A DNA stretch of 64,000 bases from Aurelia coerulea. Taxonomy: Eukaryota; Cnidaria; Scyphozoa; Semaeostomeae; Ulmaridae. A program made the position numbers and the translations under genes. The stretch is from the NCBI GenBank assembly GCA_039566865.1, contig CM076953.1:2728001-2792000 (forward strand), in the 5' to 3' direction. The notes beneath the pieces are model-generated. The model did no database searches, had not been told where the DNA came from, and saw only the letters and a list, made by a program, of their open reading frames with translations. Of this stretch, positions 33,801 to 43,775 are shown piece after piece; positions within the stretch are counted from its first letter, which is position 1, and each line of letters opens with the position of its first letter.

Positions 33801-36800
33801 GGCAAAATAGGATAAAACGACATCGAGGAATCCAAAACTTTCAACAAAATTTCCATGAAACAAAGGAAAAACGTTAAATTTATGATAAAGTCTGCTTACC
33901 TGCTGTGCTGAATCCCGAGTTTGTAAACGGAGTTGTCCACGGCCTTTGAAAAATATGAAAAACCAAGCAGCTCTGAGTCCAAAATGCTCAAAGAACTTGA
34001 AAGTGAAGGCAGAAACACCGCAATACAACAAAAACAACAGCAAATGGTTGAATTCAATTTTAAATTTTATAAATTTAAGACAACAAACTTGCTTTTCTTT
34101 AATGGGGCTCCGCCATCAAACTGTAAACAAATCTGTAAACAGCGCACCTGTACATTATTCTCCATTTTTTCAGCAGTTTGTTCAGGCCCGTAGGAGCGTT
34201 TTTCAGATTGGGGGGCCCTAATTCACACCGAAGGGATAAAGCTTCCGGGGGTCCGGGGGCGAACCCCCCGGAAGAATTGCTCGGTCAATACCCTCTTTTC
34301 ATTTGGCAACGCCCTTCTGTGCATTGCTGAAAGGGCATTTTATGATCGAAGTTCCTGAAGAAAAATAGGAAATTTACGAATCCAAATATATTTCATCAAA
34401 CTACGATAGGATAAGAATACTTTGTCGAGAGCATTGCGTAAGATTTACTTGATATTTGATTTACAAGTCATCACACAATTTTCATGGCGTCCTACGAAAG
34501 CCATGGCATGGCCAGAGTAAATTAAATGGACGGAATTGAAATGAGGGGGTCTGGGGGAAGCCCCCAGGAAAATTTTTGGGGCCACGCCTTTTACTTTGGC
34601 TTAGAATGCATCTCCCAATATCATGCTTGCCTTTAGCGACAAGGAACCTTTGATAGCGAGTTCTCTTATGAGTTGAAGCATGAGGAAAATTTTTGAAGAA
34701 ACATCCTTTACTTTGGCTTAGAATGCATCCCCTGATTCCATATTTGCCAATGCTAAAATGGAAGATTTGACATTTCTTGGAAAATTCTTTTCCAGCTATA
34801 CCCAGCTTTTTTCTCTTCGGTTTTCGAGGATCTCGAGGACCACGCCACTGCTCGTTAGTTTAGATATGATTATTGATTCTTGAAGTCTGGGTACTTTTCG
34901 CCTCTCTTGAAGAAGTGCTTCTGATGTGAAAAGAGTGGAGCTTTCCAAAGTTAAATTTCCTTGCGTTTGAATCTATGACAAATTCGTTTACGATGCTGAC
35001 AAGGTTGAATCTATCAAATCTGTCGTTGTGCACATGTTTCACCATCAGGTGGTTGAGGCGGTAGTTTGCTGTTGTTGAACTTAGATAGGTCTTGACTCGC
35101 TTCAGTGCCAAGGGCCTGTCACTGATGATCAGTTTTCTATGTTATTATGAAGAATAAAAAATTCAACTTCTGGAAATTATCGACCGGCCCCAATAGGTGC
35201 TACGGGCCTGGTTTGTTTTGCGGCTTCACCCATGCCATCAAAAAGTGCTCATTAAAAATCCACTTTTATCCAAGCAATCATAAAAGATATGAATTTTTGG
35301 TTTTTTCCTATGTAAAGTACAAAGATTTATCTTCAAAATGCTGCTTTCATTAAAAAAAAACAGGTAAACGTCTATGTGATACTATAATGCCCATGAAAAA
35401 ACTTCAAAATCACCGTTTCGACCGATATTTGGGGATGGAGCCCCCTATTCTATTGCTGCAATCCTAGTGCTTGGCGCTGAAAACCGCAACTTCACCCGTC
35501 ATTCTCAGGCATGGAAACAGTGTTAAAGTGTTGCAAGACCTGCACTGCAACTCCTTGTCAAAAAGAAAAACAAACTTACTGTCATCATGTTTTTTGGCCC
35601 ATGGTTTCTGTCCCTTGCTGAAGCCTTCTTCTGCCTTCTTTGTTTCTTTCAGTCCCATGATTCCCTTATGATAAGATTCTGATTTCCAGTTTTGTATTTG
35701 ATGTGATACTTCAGAGATTTTCCCTTGAACACAAAGGTGCATATCAGCAATCTCATTGCTCTCTTCTAGGCCTTGGAAAAGTGATTGTAGGAGTGAACCA
35801 TATTCAAGTCCTTTTGAAAATGACTGCATCCATTTCTTGTTCCATGCTAAATTTGAGAAAAAAAAAACGATTTCTAGTCATGTCTGGAATTTACACGTAT
35901 TGCATTCAAGACTGCCTTCACACGATGCCAGCACATTTTGAAAACAGTGAAAAATGTGACAGTAGCAAAATTTGAGCTACCGTTCACATGATACCAGTAC
36001 AATGTCGTTTTCAAAGTGTGCTGGTTAGAGCTCCGTTTTCAAAATCTATCCTTTCCAAAAGCTGCTGGCAAAATATGTGCAATTTTCGTGTGAATGGGAG
36101 GTACTTCCGTCGCATTTGCCAACCATATGACTCTTTTTGGGCTGAAAAAAGCACTGAAAAAGAGAGGCGAGGGACAAAAGACTCTAGATAATATCAAAGT
36201 CGATTTTGGCACAACAAAAGATCATATGGTTAGCAATGGGTCTCTAAGAGAATAGACCTTTCAGCTATTCTGAATAGAATAAATAATTGAACGATATTTT
36301 GCTACATTTTGTAGAATTTTTTAATGTGCACAATAGTGATAGAAGCTCAAACGCCACTTGATCCAACCTCGCGTATAAAAATCTACGATCCAGGCTCTTT
36401 TGTAGAATAGCTAAAAGATCTAATTGTGCAATATGAAGTTTAATGGTGATGTGTTTTGCAATGCTTACATTCAAAACCATGTCAATGGGCTCCAAACATG
36501 AATGCACTAAACAACTCTAAACATGCTAAACACTAAACACTAAACTTAGTCATCCATTATTATTCAACTCTTCAGTTATTTGTGAGCTCATATATATTGA
36601 TCAAAATAAATCTTCTCTTAATACTTGGAAGCTGTATGAATCATTTACAAACTTTAGTGAATAGATAGGCAAACATTGAAAAGGACGGCTGACTGTAAAG
36701 AAGTGGTGAGCAATTTAAAAGTGGTACTACTGTTTACAATTATTGTTGCAACTTGGCAAGTTTTTCAGAGCTTCCTTTGACTAAATTTTTGTCTTTGTTA

Positions 36801-38026
36801 AAAACAGCCTGTTTGTGTAACCATTTCATTGGCTCATGTTTAATTGACAATTGCTATCCTTTTCTGTCTCTAAATCGGGAGGGACAATAAAAAGCAATTC
36901 AACAATAAGCATAACTTAAGGAATCTGGAAGTAAGGAATCGTGGATTCCGTATTTTTCCACGATAGTTCCTTGATTCGGGATTCCTGAATTCCATAAATC
37001 CAGATTCCTTTAATTACATCCATCAAAATTTAATGTCTTCAAATTTCCTATAGACTTGTTTGCCCCAAAACAAGATATGGTGTCATGTTTTCAGTGCTGC
37101 TGTGTATGATATCATGCTGCCTGGACAAATCAATAAGGGTTCATAAACAATCAATCTTCATCGCAGTTAACAGAAATGCACTGTTAGGGGGAAGGGGGCT
37201 GAAGGGGGTCCAGCTCAAATCAGTTAAAAATTCTACTTTTGTGACAAAAACTGAAATAAGTAATATCTCATTGTCATTCTTTGAAGAGCAACTCCTTGCA
37301 GTAAATTTTTCTGCAGCACACTAAGTAATTTTGACATCACAATCTAGACGAAAAAGTTGCGGTAGGCATAGTTACGCCCCAACTTCAGCCCAAGACACAT
37401 AATAGGCCTATAATGAGAGGTGGCAGTAGGTCCATGACAAGGAAAAATCTAATGGTCCGTTCAGAGGGGGAGGGGGGTCAGCCGTTAACGGCCCAATTCT
37501 GACTGTGACAAAAATTGCTTGTTGATGATCCCTAATTAATACCTTTGAGTTTCTTGGCATACAAGCTTTCAATTTCAGCTCTTTCAGCCATCATTGCACT
37601 CAATTCATCACATAATTTTGCTCCATCATCAATCTTTTTCACGATTTTCTTGTAATTCCCTTCCAACCAAAAGCTCCCTGTGTCCATTTGTGTTGCTGCA
37701 GCTGCTGTGGTTGTTGACCCCGGGGTGTTGTTGTTGGTGGGGATATAATCGGGTGGTGGGGTGTTTCTTGGGATATCTTTCTCACTTGCAGTTGTGTTAT
37801 TCCCTCCTTCATGGCTCTGGACACTTTCAGGTGCATCTTCCAGGTCTTTAGTAGGGTACATGGATTGACTTTGTACCGACATGGAAGGATCACCAGCCTG
37901 GCTAGGCCCATCTCCACTCCTTCCTTCAAGTTGGTTTTTTAATGAGCCACTAGATACATCATAGTCTTTTATTTCAAGCTTCTCGGGTTCATGAACTTGT
38001 TTTGTCTCGTTTGAACTGTCCTCCAT
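27734..38026 (-). CDS. PACSIN: PACSIN/syndapin F-BAR protein, five exons (3' end not found)
   Basis: Exons on the minus strand: 38026-37543, 35846-35580, 31495-31159, 29940-29820 and 27847-27734. All junctions have GT/AG sites and matching phases, giving 441 codons. The joined protein has an acidic, Pro/Thr-rich N-terminal region (1-115), then the F-BAR start (SFWLEGNYKKIVKKIDDG, 118-135), YAKKL, then EYGSLLQ, YHKGIMGLKETKKAEEGF and KPWAKK, a long coiled segment, RIEKIYMKMSEVYDAAD, EWFRKCNGPDVP, then EYDPELHNTAKLK. The order and motifs are those of PACSIN proteins, which bend membranes and link endocytosis to actin. The family's C-terminal SH3 domain should follow but none was seen; the last donor (GTATGT) opens an intron towards the satellite. 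A start at Met114 (37687) would give a more standard N-terminus. Confidence 0.85.
27894..28785. mobile_element. Mutator-like MITE copy (family of 6778), interrupted and right-truncated
   Basis: Left end AGCATAGGGGCCAAATCTTT. The left arm (..CTTTGAATTGAATGGTTTG..TGTAAATTTGCCG) matches in inverted orientation the right arm (..AAATTTCCACCGC / ..CCATTTAATTCAAAG). The right arm is split by the insert at 28303-28735, and the far terminus is lost near 28785. It lies in the PACSIN intron between exons 5 and 4. Confidence 0.7.
28303..28735. mobile_element. 433-bp insert made of three tandem 131-bp units, 10-bp TSD AGATTTACAG
   Basis: Perfect direct repeats AGATTTACAG flank the insert (28293-28302, 28736-28745), and removing it restores the arm of the host MITE. 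Inside, units starting at about 28357, 28488 and 28620 each contain GAACTCTGGTGGTGGACTCT, GCTCTACGAGATGAAACTCT, a GTGTGGCTTGCCACG hairpin and a TTTATATATATA tract. The insert ends in TATATATA directly at the TSD. The A/T tail plus TSD suggest a SINE-like retroposition of a multimer, but no clear pol III boxes were found. Confidence 0.7.
28970..29607. mobile_element. 638-bp TIR element, CCGGGTGAGT family
   Basis: Left end CAGGTGAGTCCATAAG and right complement ACCGGGTGAGTCAAAA define the element. It matches, in opposite order, the copy at 57537-58174, which has the same 638-bp length. Interior landmarks: CTGACTGAAATCGGCCGCTC, GCACGTGCTATCCTCTTG, GGGGCTTTCTGCAGAAAAT and AAAGCCGGGTAAATTA. No transposase. 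Lies in the PACSIN intron upstream of exon 5. Confidence 0.7.
29820..29940 (-). CDS. PACSIN: PACSIN exon 4, end of F-BAR
   Basis: Acceptor TTTCTTCATAG, donor GTAAGTAC. Encodes IEKIYMKMSEVYDAAD then EWFRKCNGPDVPFLEITFI, matching the LRWFRSTSGPGMP region of vertebrate PACSINs. 121 bp, ends in phase 0. Confidence 0.85.
29990..30304. mobile_element. TTAA-flanked MITE, 315 bp
   Basis: Left end AGGTAATGTGTCCATGTAAG, right complement AGGTTATGTGTCCATGTAAG, followed by TACAGC on both. TTAA flanks at 29986-29989 and 30305-30308. A TTAA target is piggyBac-like, though the termini are not those of known piggyBacs. Confidence 0.7.
30309..30469. mobile_element. 161-bp MITE, TAA-flanked
   Basis: Inverted ends AGGCTGATTTCCAG and CTGGAAATTAGCCT, continuing through TTTTCCGAGCGGGCGGAAT for about 45 bp. 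TAA lies on both sides (30306-30308, 30470-30472), the target of PIF/Harbinger elements. It starts where the previous element's TTAA ends. Confidence 0.75.
30475..30862. mobile_element. Two inverted copies of the GACCTTTTAGCTATTCT MITE family
   Basis: Segments 30475-30650 and 30691-30862 both carry AGCTATTCT, CCTGGATCGA, GAGTGGCGTT and CATTCGAAAATTCT. They are reverse-oriented relative to the copies at 30960-31138 and 36255-36420. The second ends AGAATAGCTAAAAGGTC. The outer ends are eroded. Confidence 0.65.
30960..31138. mobile_element. TA-flanked MITE, 179 bp
   Basis: Termini GACCCTTTAGCTATTCT and AGAATAGCTAAAAGGTC, TA on both sides. Interior CTACATATTGTAGAATTTTC and AGAAGCTCTAACGCC match the neighbouring copies. 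It sits 20 bp from the donor of PACSIN exon 3. Confidence 0.8.
31159..31495 (-). CDS. PACSIN: PACSIN exon 3, F-BAR coiled coil
   Basis: Acceptor ATTTTCAG, donor GTAAGTTT. Encodes a charged helical stretch with KIENKVKKATQDRENALEFY and KWQTSELRRKEFVVEKL, equivalent to the third F-BAR helix. It starts by completing a Thr codon and ends with two bases of an Arg codon. 337 bp. Confidence 0.85.
31496..34182. other. PACSIN intron between exons 3 and 2, left part
   Basis: No confident feature. A plus-strand 62-codon frame (31596-31784) and several minus-strand frames have no recognisable domain and no splice context. The sequence is AT-rich, with several imperfect short repeats. Confidence 0.35.
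34183..35210. mobile_element. hAT-like element, 1028 bp, CAGGCCCGTAGG termini
   Basis: Left end CAGGCCCGTAGGAGC, right complement CAGGCCCGTAGCACC. A 7-bp direct repeat GTTTGTT flanks it (34176-34182, 35211-35217). The interior has GGGGGTCCGGGGGCGAAC and GGGGCCACGCCTTTTACTTT, shared with the copy at 38777. No intact transposase frame. Located in the intron before PACSIN exon 2. Confidence 0.7.
35580..35846 (-). CDS. PACSIN: PACSIN exon 2, F-BAR
   Basis: Acceptor TTTCTCAAATTTAG, donor GTAAGTTT. Encodes WNKKWMQSFSKGLEYGS through YHKGIMGLKETKKAEEGF and KPWAKKHDD, the most conserved block of the PACSIN F-BAR domain. 267 bp. Confidence 0.88.
35847..36254. other. PACSIN intron 1, right of exon 2
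   Basis: Non-coding. A T-rich polypyrimidine tract (minus strand) leads to the exon 2 acceptor. Nothing else recognised. Confidence 0.4.
36255..36420. mobile_element. TA-flanked MITE, 166 bp (GACCTTT family)
   Basis: Termini GACCTTTCAGCTATTCT and AGAATAGCTAAAAGATC. TA on both sides. Interior matches 30960-31138 (TTTTGCTACATTTTGTAGAA, AATAGTGATAGAAGCTC). Confidence 0.8.
36916..37012. repeat. Imperfect hairpin, about 97 bp
   Basis: TTAAGGAATCTGG at the left pairs with CCAGATTCCTTTAA at the right, with further GGAATC/GATTCC matches inside. Probably a tiny foldback element in PACSIN intron 1. Confidence 0.6.
37013..37542. other. PACSIN intron 1, left of exon 1
   Basis: Non-coding. Short G-rich runs near 37180-37210 and 37466-37480. 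No feature recognised. Confidence 0.35.
37543..38026 (-). CDS. PACSIN: PACSIN exon 1 (coding), N-terminal extension and F-BAR start
   Basis: Encodes 161 codons plus one base and ends CTCAAAG before the donor GTATTAAT. Residues 1-115 are low-complexity, with a PPPDY (PPxY-type) motif near 90-94. Residues 118-160 match the start of the PACSIN F-BAR helix. The phase joins to exon 2 to give KLKAWNKKW, as expected for the family. Confidence 0.85.
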
Positions 38027-38260
38027 CTTCAGTGAATCGCTTTATTCTTGTTTTCTAGATGTTTTCTTACTGGCAGCGAAAAGGAGTCCAAGCAAAAACA
38101 AACGAGATTTCAAGAAGTTATAGCTTGTTGCTAAGCTCCCACCCAGCGATGCTAGGCAACCGTGGTAAATCGCAGCATTCAACTTCTGAATGCTTGAATG
38201 AATATAAACATCTAAATAAAGTTCTATCGTTTCTACTTCTATGCTGAATCTAAGTTATAA

Positions 38261-38305
38261 TAGTTCCTTTCCTCCTCCGCAAAATAGTAAAGTCTGTGCG
38301 CAGGC
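38261..38305. mobile_element. 45-bp solo arm of a hairpin element with 10-bp TSD
   Basis: The insert runs from TAGTTCCTTTCC to GTGCGCAGGC and equals one arm of the foldback at 57048-57151. Direct repeats TAAGTTATAA flank it (38251-38260, 38306-38315). It lies about 235 bp upstream of the PACSIN start. Confidence 0.7.
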
Positions 38306-38776
38306 TAAGTTATAAATGATAAATCTTATCAAAAATTCATATCTTTTCAGCTGAGATAAGGAACTTATTTGTTTACAGTTGCTATCATTCTAGTTACAAG
38401 CAGTGTTGAAAATTTCCAGGTCTCACCAAACAAGTAGATACCTGTATTTTAAAAATCACCAACATTTGATTACATCCTTGGCTGAACTTCAAATTATTTT
38501 TTTGCAAGAAGTTCAAATACGAAATACTATATTGGTTGCCTGCTGTCGTAGCAGATCTTGTGATTGGTTATATTAGTAAATTTAGCTGTTTTTAGGGCTG
38601 CCTGGTTTTGAAGCATGCTGCAAAAAACACTCCAAACGCAGAAGATGACATTTTTTAAGAGTGGTGAAGCATTTTACTTTAGCATTTTAGTTAGCAAAAA
38701 ACTGTTACTCATTTGGCTAGTCTGTCAGTTAGATAGATTCAATTTCGGTATTATTATTACTATTAGACCATCTAGT

Positions 38777-39210
38777 CAGGCCCGTCGGAACGAAATTCAT
38801 ATTGGGGGGGCTGAAACTTCATGCGAGCGGAATGATGATAAATGGGGGTCCGGGGGCTTGCCTCCGGGAAAATTTCTCATGGCCACGCCCTTTAGATCGT
38901 TGGAAAACGCCCCATTTTTGGAGAATTGGCTATTTAAAAAAGCAAAGGATGAAGTCTGATGGGGGTCTTTCCGAGAAAATTCTGAAAAATGGGACTTCAA
39001 TTTCACGAGGATATATATTATTTTGAATTCCATAATATCAAGGATGATAGCTTGATCAATTCTAATAACTTCCTCGAATACAATTAAGTTTGAATCTTCT
39101 TTTCCACGAGATGGGCTTTCACCGCCTTTTTTACTTACAAAAGTGAACGAACTGCAGCAAATTATTGGGGGGGCTGAAGCCCCCCAGCCCCCCCGGTTCC
39201 GACGGGCCTG
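38777..39210. mobile_element. hAT-like MITE, 434 bp, 8-bp TSD CATCTAGT
   Basis: Left CAGGCCCGTCGGAAC, right GTTCCGACGGGCCTG. Perfect 8-bp TSD CATCTAGT (38769-38776, 39211-39218). Interior G-rich blocks and ATGGCCACGCCCTTTAGA relate it to 34183-35210. Confidence 0.85.
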
Positions 39211-39234
39211 CATCTAGTTGAATAGAGAACATGT

Positions 39235-39578
39235 TCAATAACTTTTAGAATTTTTCCTGACTGAAATCGGTCGCTCCGTTCAGATTTTACAAGGGATATT
39301 CTAAAAAATTTCCTTTCGAGAAACCTTCAAAAATGTGCTAAAATCATGAGCAAGCTTCCCTAATGTGTTTTGTGTTTACCATATAGCAACGACTTAAGAA
39401 CGCTTTTGCATGTGCTATCCTCTTGGGGGAATTAAAAAGTATTCCCCCTAGCACGAATAACTTATTCAGAGGGATTCCATTCTCCCAAGAGGGCAAAATG
39501 CACGAATGCATTTGAGTGTCATTATTGCTAGGAAGGAAAACAAAGGGAGATCTTGTTTGTCGTTTTCCTTCGTTTTTG
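39235..39578. mobile_element. Left part of a CCGGGTGAGT-family element, split by the palindrome
   Basis: Matches 29085-29405 and, inverted, 57690-58070 (CCTGACTGAAATCGGTCGCT, GTGCTATCCTCTTG, GATTCCATTCTCCC). It stops exactly at the palindrome and resumes at 43594. Confidence 0.7.
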
Positions 39579-42500
39579 AGCATAGCCGTCAAATCTTTTC
39601 TTTTGTCCAAAGCTCCCGTGGGGATCTGACTCACGCTCTGATCAGATCGCATTTTCTCCTATGATTGACCAATCAGGTACCGTCGTTGTGTCTACTTCCG
39701 CGTTTCGCAGCAAAACTTAGGCCATTTTCAGCCGTTTTGACCACTCTCCGGAAAAAATCATTGCACGATCGGATAAATCGAATTTCGTCAAAATTTCAAT
39801 TGGAGAAGATTCTCCATGCTTTGGACCATAAGTGTTTTCGGTATGGCTTTGCGATCACTAAAAATAGCAAAATTGTGGTATTTTTAAGCTCACTGCAGTC
39901 ATTCATCGGTTACAGACTCTATGATTAGCAAAAAGAAGAGTAGAAAACTGAAAATCTGAAGAAGAACTAGTGCATACACATACCTCAGATGGATTTAATA
40001 ACAAACATCCACTTTTTCTGCCGCGATCTACAGCGAGTTTCACCAGCAAATAACACAGTCAACAAAAATAGGCGCGAGAACTTGAATGATCAGCTACATG
40101 CCATCGTCGAGTGAGAACAACATCCGATTCCAATGAACAGAAATATGAATAAATCAACGGAGAATAACGAATACACGACGACTTTATTCTGCAGGCCAGC
40201 AGGTCAAGTAATCTGCGGGTCAAACACGAAAGCAAACATGCGGGTCACCATCAGGGCCAAGGGCCCAATACAAAGATCTATGTGTTGTGTTTGGTATTTT
40301 AGGCCGTCAACAAATGGTCAAAGGCCAATCCCTTGGATGATTTTGATCTCTCCTTGGACCATCACAATATTTTTCCAATGTTTTCACAAGCTTTTGTTTC
40401 AATGTCTTTCAACCATGGGATCCTTATTCGTTTGTGGCATTGAAATGCTTTGTGCCAAAGAATGTCCTGCTGTTCAAATCGTGAACAAAGCCAATCTAGA
40501 AATGCAGTGGGCATATAGATTGATTACATGAGTCTCAGTTTTCCGCACTGAATTGGATGATTCATAGTCATAGTCAACATAGTCATTCAACTCTCCAATT
40601 CGTCCCAAAGTTTGATCGTTTGAGAGTTTTCGATTTTAATGGGGCCTAGTTCCTGCCTAAAGACTCGGAGATAGAGATGCAATCATGACTGATGCAATCC
40701 TCATCGCGAGTGCAGATGATACGATTTGGCTTGACTATTTCTGTCAATCAGATAACGATAATTTGTTGTACTGTTACGGGATGTGCTTGACGTAATAAGC
40801 AATACATTTCCAGCTTTTTCATGCCATGTCTGGAGGCCACTGGGCCCTTGGCCCTGGTGGTGACCCCGCATGTTTGCTTTTCGTGTTTGACCCGCAGATT
40901 ACTTGACCTGCTGGCCTGCAGAATAAAGTCGTCGACGAATACATGAACTTGCCATGCTGAAGATTACGGGAGTAGCTGTACGTCCACTCTGGCCCGAAAG
41001 AACAATTTTGTGATGTCTCTTTCGATAAACCATCTATGGATAAACCGTGCCACCATCCCTTTATCCAACTGCGGCTATCGTTGCCAGATGGAAACCGGCA
41101 ATAACATTACCAAAACGATGTACGAATTGATCGGTCACATCCCATCTTTTATTGCAAGAAAAATGTCTATCGTCTTATGGTCTGGCAGGCTAGCAGCTTC
41201 ATGAAACAGAACTGAAATGCTAGGTTTAGTGTTCTTACAAATACGAATAACAAGAAGAAATGTACATCTTATTTTCATAACGAGTAAAAAAGATCGATCT
41301 TTTCGACATTTGAAATACTATTTATAGAAACTCCTCATGTCAATTTCACATTTTGGGCGGATATCATAAAAAATATTTTATCTTTTAGAAGTCCTTCGTT
41401 AGAAAATCACCCCTTCACAGTCAAGCAACACAGTAGCATCAAAGCAAAGTTGGGCAGTTTGCAAACTCATTGCCCATTCATGGAAGAACAACTCTATTTT
41501 TGTAAGATTCTACAACTTTCATCCAAGAAAGAAAGCTCCACAAAATTCTCATTTTCTGAGTACAAAATGTTTCGTAAGAGTTTCTTAAAATTTCTCTCAA
41601 ATTTCTATCGGTGGTGTAGGATCTCTGGGATCCCCTGTGCCTTAGACAAAAATTGTGCGGCAAATTATGAAATCATGCCACAGTGTAGATCACATACGAA
41701 ATCTCATGTAAGAAGTTACCAAACGAAAAGTGAAATTAATTTGTTTCAGTTTCCAAAATGTTATATTTACTTTAGGCTTGATTCTAATAAAAAAGTTTCT
41801 TGTAAGGTTCCAAATTTTCAAAATTCGAACTGACAGTTTGTCGACGTTCATTCAGAACCACATTTTGAACCAATGAATTGTTAAAAAACGAAATAATAAC
41901 AAAAATTATTGCTTTTTAGTAATAGTTCGAGTTGGTAATGCAATTTCTGGTTGAAAACATTTTTTGCAACTCATAACTTACTTTGAAAAAGTTCCTTAAA
42001 TTTGAAATAACCTTTCATCGCTTCTAATAGAGTTTCTTAATTTATGGAAAAGGCAGCAACGGTTTCCTTCAAGCAGTTTCCTGCAGAAACAGTGTATGCT
42101 GTTGCATTGATAGAGGTCCGCTATCATAGGAAAAATGTCAAGAAACTGAACTCTCAGGTCACCTAGAATATAAATTCTTTGAAACTGGAACATAATAACT
42201 TCACTTTTCATTGAGTAATTTCTTACATGAGACTTCGTATGTGATCTACACTATTGTGGCATAATATGCCGCACAATTTTTGTCTAAGGCACAGGAGATC
42301 CCAGAGATCCTACACCACCGATAGAAATTTGAAGGAACTTTTAAGAAACTCTTACGAAACATTTTGTACTCAGAAAGTGAGAATTTTGAGGAGCTTTCTT
42401 TGTTGGATGAAAGTTGTAGAATCTTACAAAAAATAGGGTTGTTCTTCCATGAATGGGCAATGAGTTTGCAAACTGCCCAACTTTACTTTGATGCTGCTGT

Positions 42501-43593
42501 GTTGCTTGACTGTGAAGGGGTGATTTTCTAACGAAGGACTTCTAAAAATTAAACTATTTTTTTATGATATCCGCCCAAAATGTGAAATTGACATGAGGAG
42601 TTTCTATAAATAGTATTTCAAATGTCGAAAAGATCGATCTTTTTTACTCGTTATGAAAATAAGATGTACATTTCTTCTTGTTATTCGTATTCGTAAGAAC
42701 ACTAAACCTAGCATTTCAGTTCTGTTTCATGAAGCTGCTAGCCTGCTAGACCATAAGACGATAGATATTTTTCTTGCAATAAAAGATGGGAAGTGACAGA
42801 TCAATTCGTACATCGTTTTGGTAATGTTATTGCCGGTTTCCATCTAGCCTGCGTGCAGATAGCCGCAGTTGGATAAAGGAATGGTGGCACGGTTTATCCA
42901 CAGATGGTTTATCGAAAAAGACATCACAAAATTGTTCTTTCTGGGCCAGAGTGCACGTACAGCTACTCCCGTAATCTTCAGCATATGGCAAGTTCATGCA
43001 TTCGTTATTCACCGTTGATTTATTCATATTTCTGTTCATTGGAATCGGATGCTGTTCTCACTCGACGATGGAATGTAGCTGATCATTCAAGTTCTCGCGC
43101 CTATTTTTGTTGACTGTGTTATTTGCTGGTGAAACTCGCTGTAGATCGCGGCAGAAAAAGTGGATGTTTGTTATTAAATCCATCTGAGGTATGTGTATGC
43201 ACTAGTTCTTTTTCAGGTTTTCAATTTTCTACTCTTCTTTTTGCTAATCATAGCGTCTGTAACCGATGAATGACTGCAGTGAGCTTAAAAATGCCACAAT
43301 ACTGCTATTTTTAGTGATCGCAAAGCCATACCGAAAACACTTATGGTCCAAAGCATGGAGAATCTTCTCCAATTGAAATTTTGACGAAATTCGATTTATC
43401 CGATCGTGCAATGATTTTTTCCGGAGAGTGGTCAAAACGGCCGAGAATGGCCTAAGTTTTGCTGCGAAACGCGGAAGTAAACACAACGACGGCACCTGAT
43501 TGGTCAATCATAGGAGAAAATGCGATCTGATCAGAGCGTGAGTCAGAACCCCACGGGAGCTTTGGACAAAAGAAAAGATTTGACGGCTATGCT
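39579..43593. mobile_element. 4.0 kb palindromic foldback element, 9-bp TSD TCGTTTTTG
   Basis: The left arm (39579 to about 41790, including a later insert) and right arm (about 42150-43593) are inverted copies of about 1.44 kb around a roughly 350-bp centre. Ends are AGCATAGCCGTCAAATC and its complement. A perfect 9-bp repeat TCGTTTTTG flanks it (39570-39578, 43594-43602). Both arms encode the same 87-codon open frame (39665-39928 plus; 43244-43507 minus) of unknown identity. No transposase motif was seen. Similarity is near-perfect at the outer ends and declines towards the centre. The 9-bp TSD and the AGCATAG terminus, shared with the MITEs at 6778, 26461 and 27894, point to a Mutator-like foldback. 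Confidence 0.85.
40176..40934. mobile_element. 759-bp MITE nested in the palindrome's left arm, 9-bp TSD ACGAATACA
   Basis: TIRs of about 93 bp: left CGACGACTTTATTCTGCAGG, right its complement, continuing through GGTCAAGTAATCTGCGGGTC and AGGGCCAAGGGCCCA. Perfect direct repeats ACGAATACA (40167-40175, 40935-40943). The right arm of the palindrome (around 42985-43010) keeps the empty site, AACGAATGCATGAAC, confirming insertion after palindrome formation. Confidence 0.88.
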
Positions 43594-43775
43594 TCGTTTT
43601 TGCAGGTTTTCGAAAGGGGCTTTCTGTAGAAAATTTCTCATATCGACGGGAAGGAGCGGTTGATTAAAGCCGGGTAAATTATTGAACCTAATTTGACATA
43701 TCGGGAGTAAAACAAGACAGTTTTCAATATTGTATTGCTTTGATATTGAGGGAGCGGAATTTTTTCAAACGCTGG
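43594..43775. mobile_element. Right part of the split CCGGGTGAGT-family element
   Basis: Continues the family (TTTTTGCAGGTTTTCGAAAG, GAAAATTTCTCATAT, AAAGCCGGGTAAATTATT) and is truncated near 43775 before its terminus. Confidence 0.65.

Noticed and set aside
39665..39928. 87-codon frame present in both arms of the palindrome as a conserved gene
   Set aside because: Its presence twice is explained by arm duplication; no domain or start context supports a gene.
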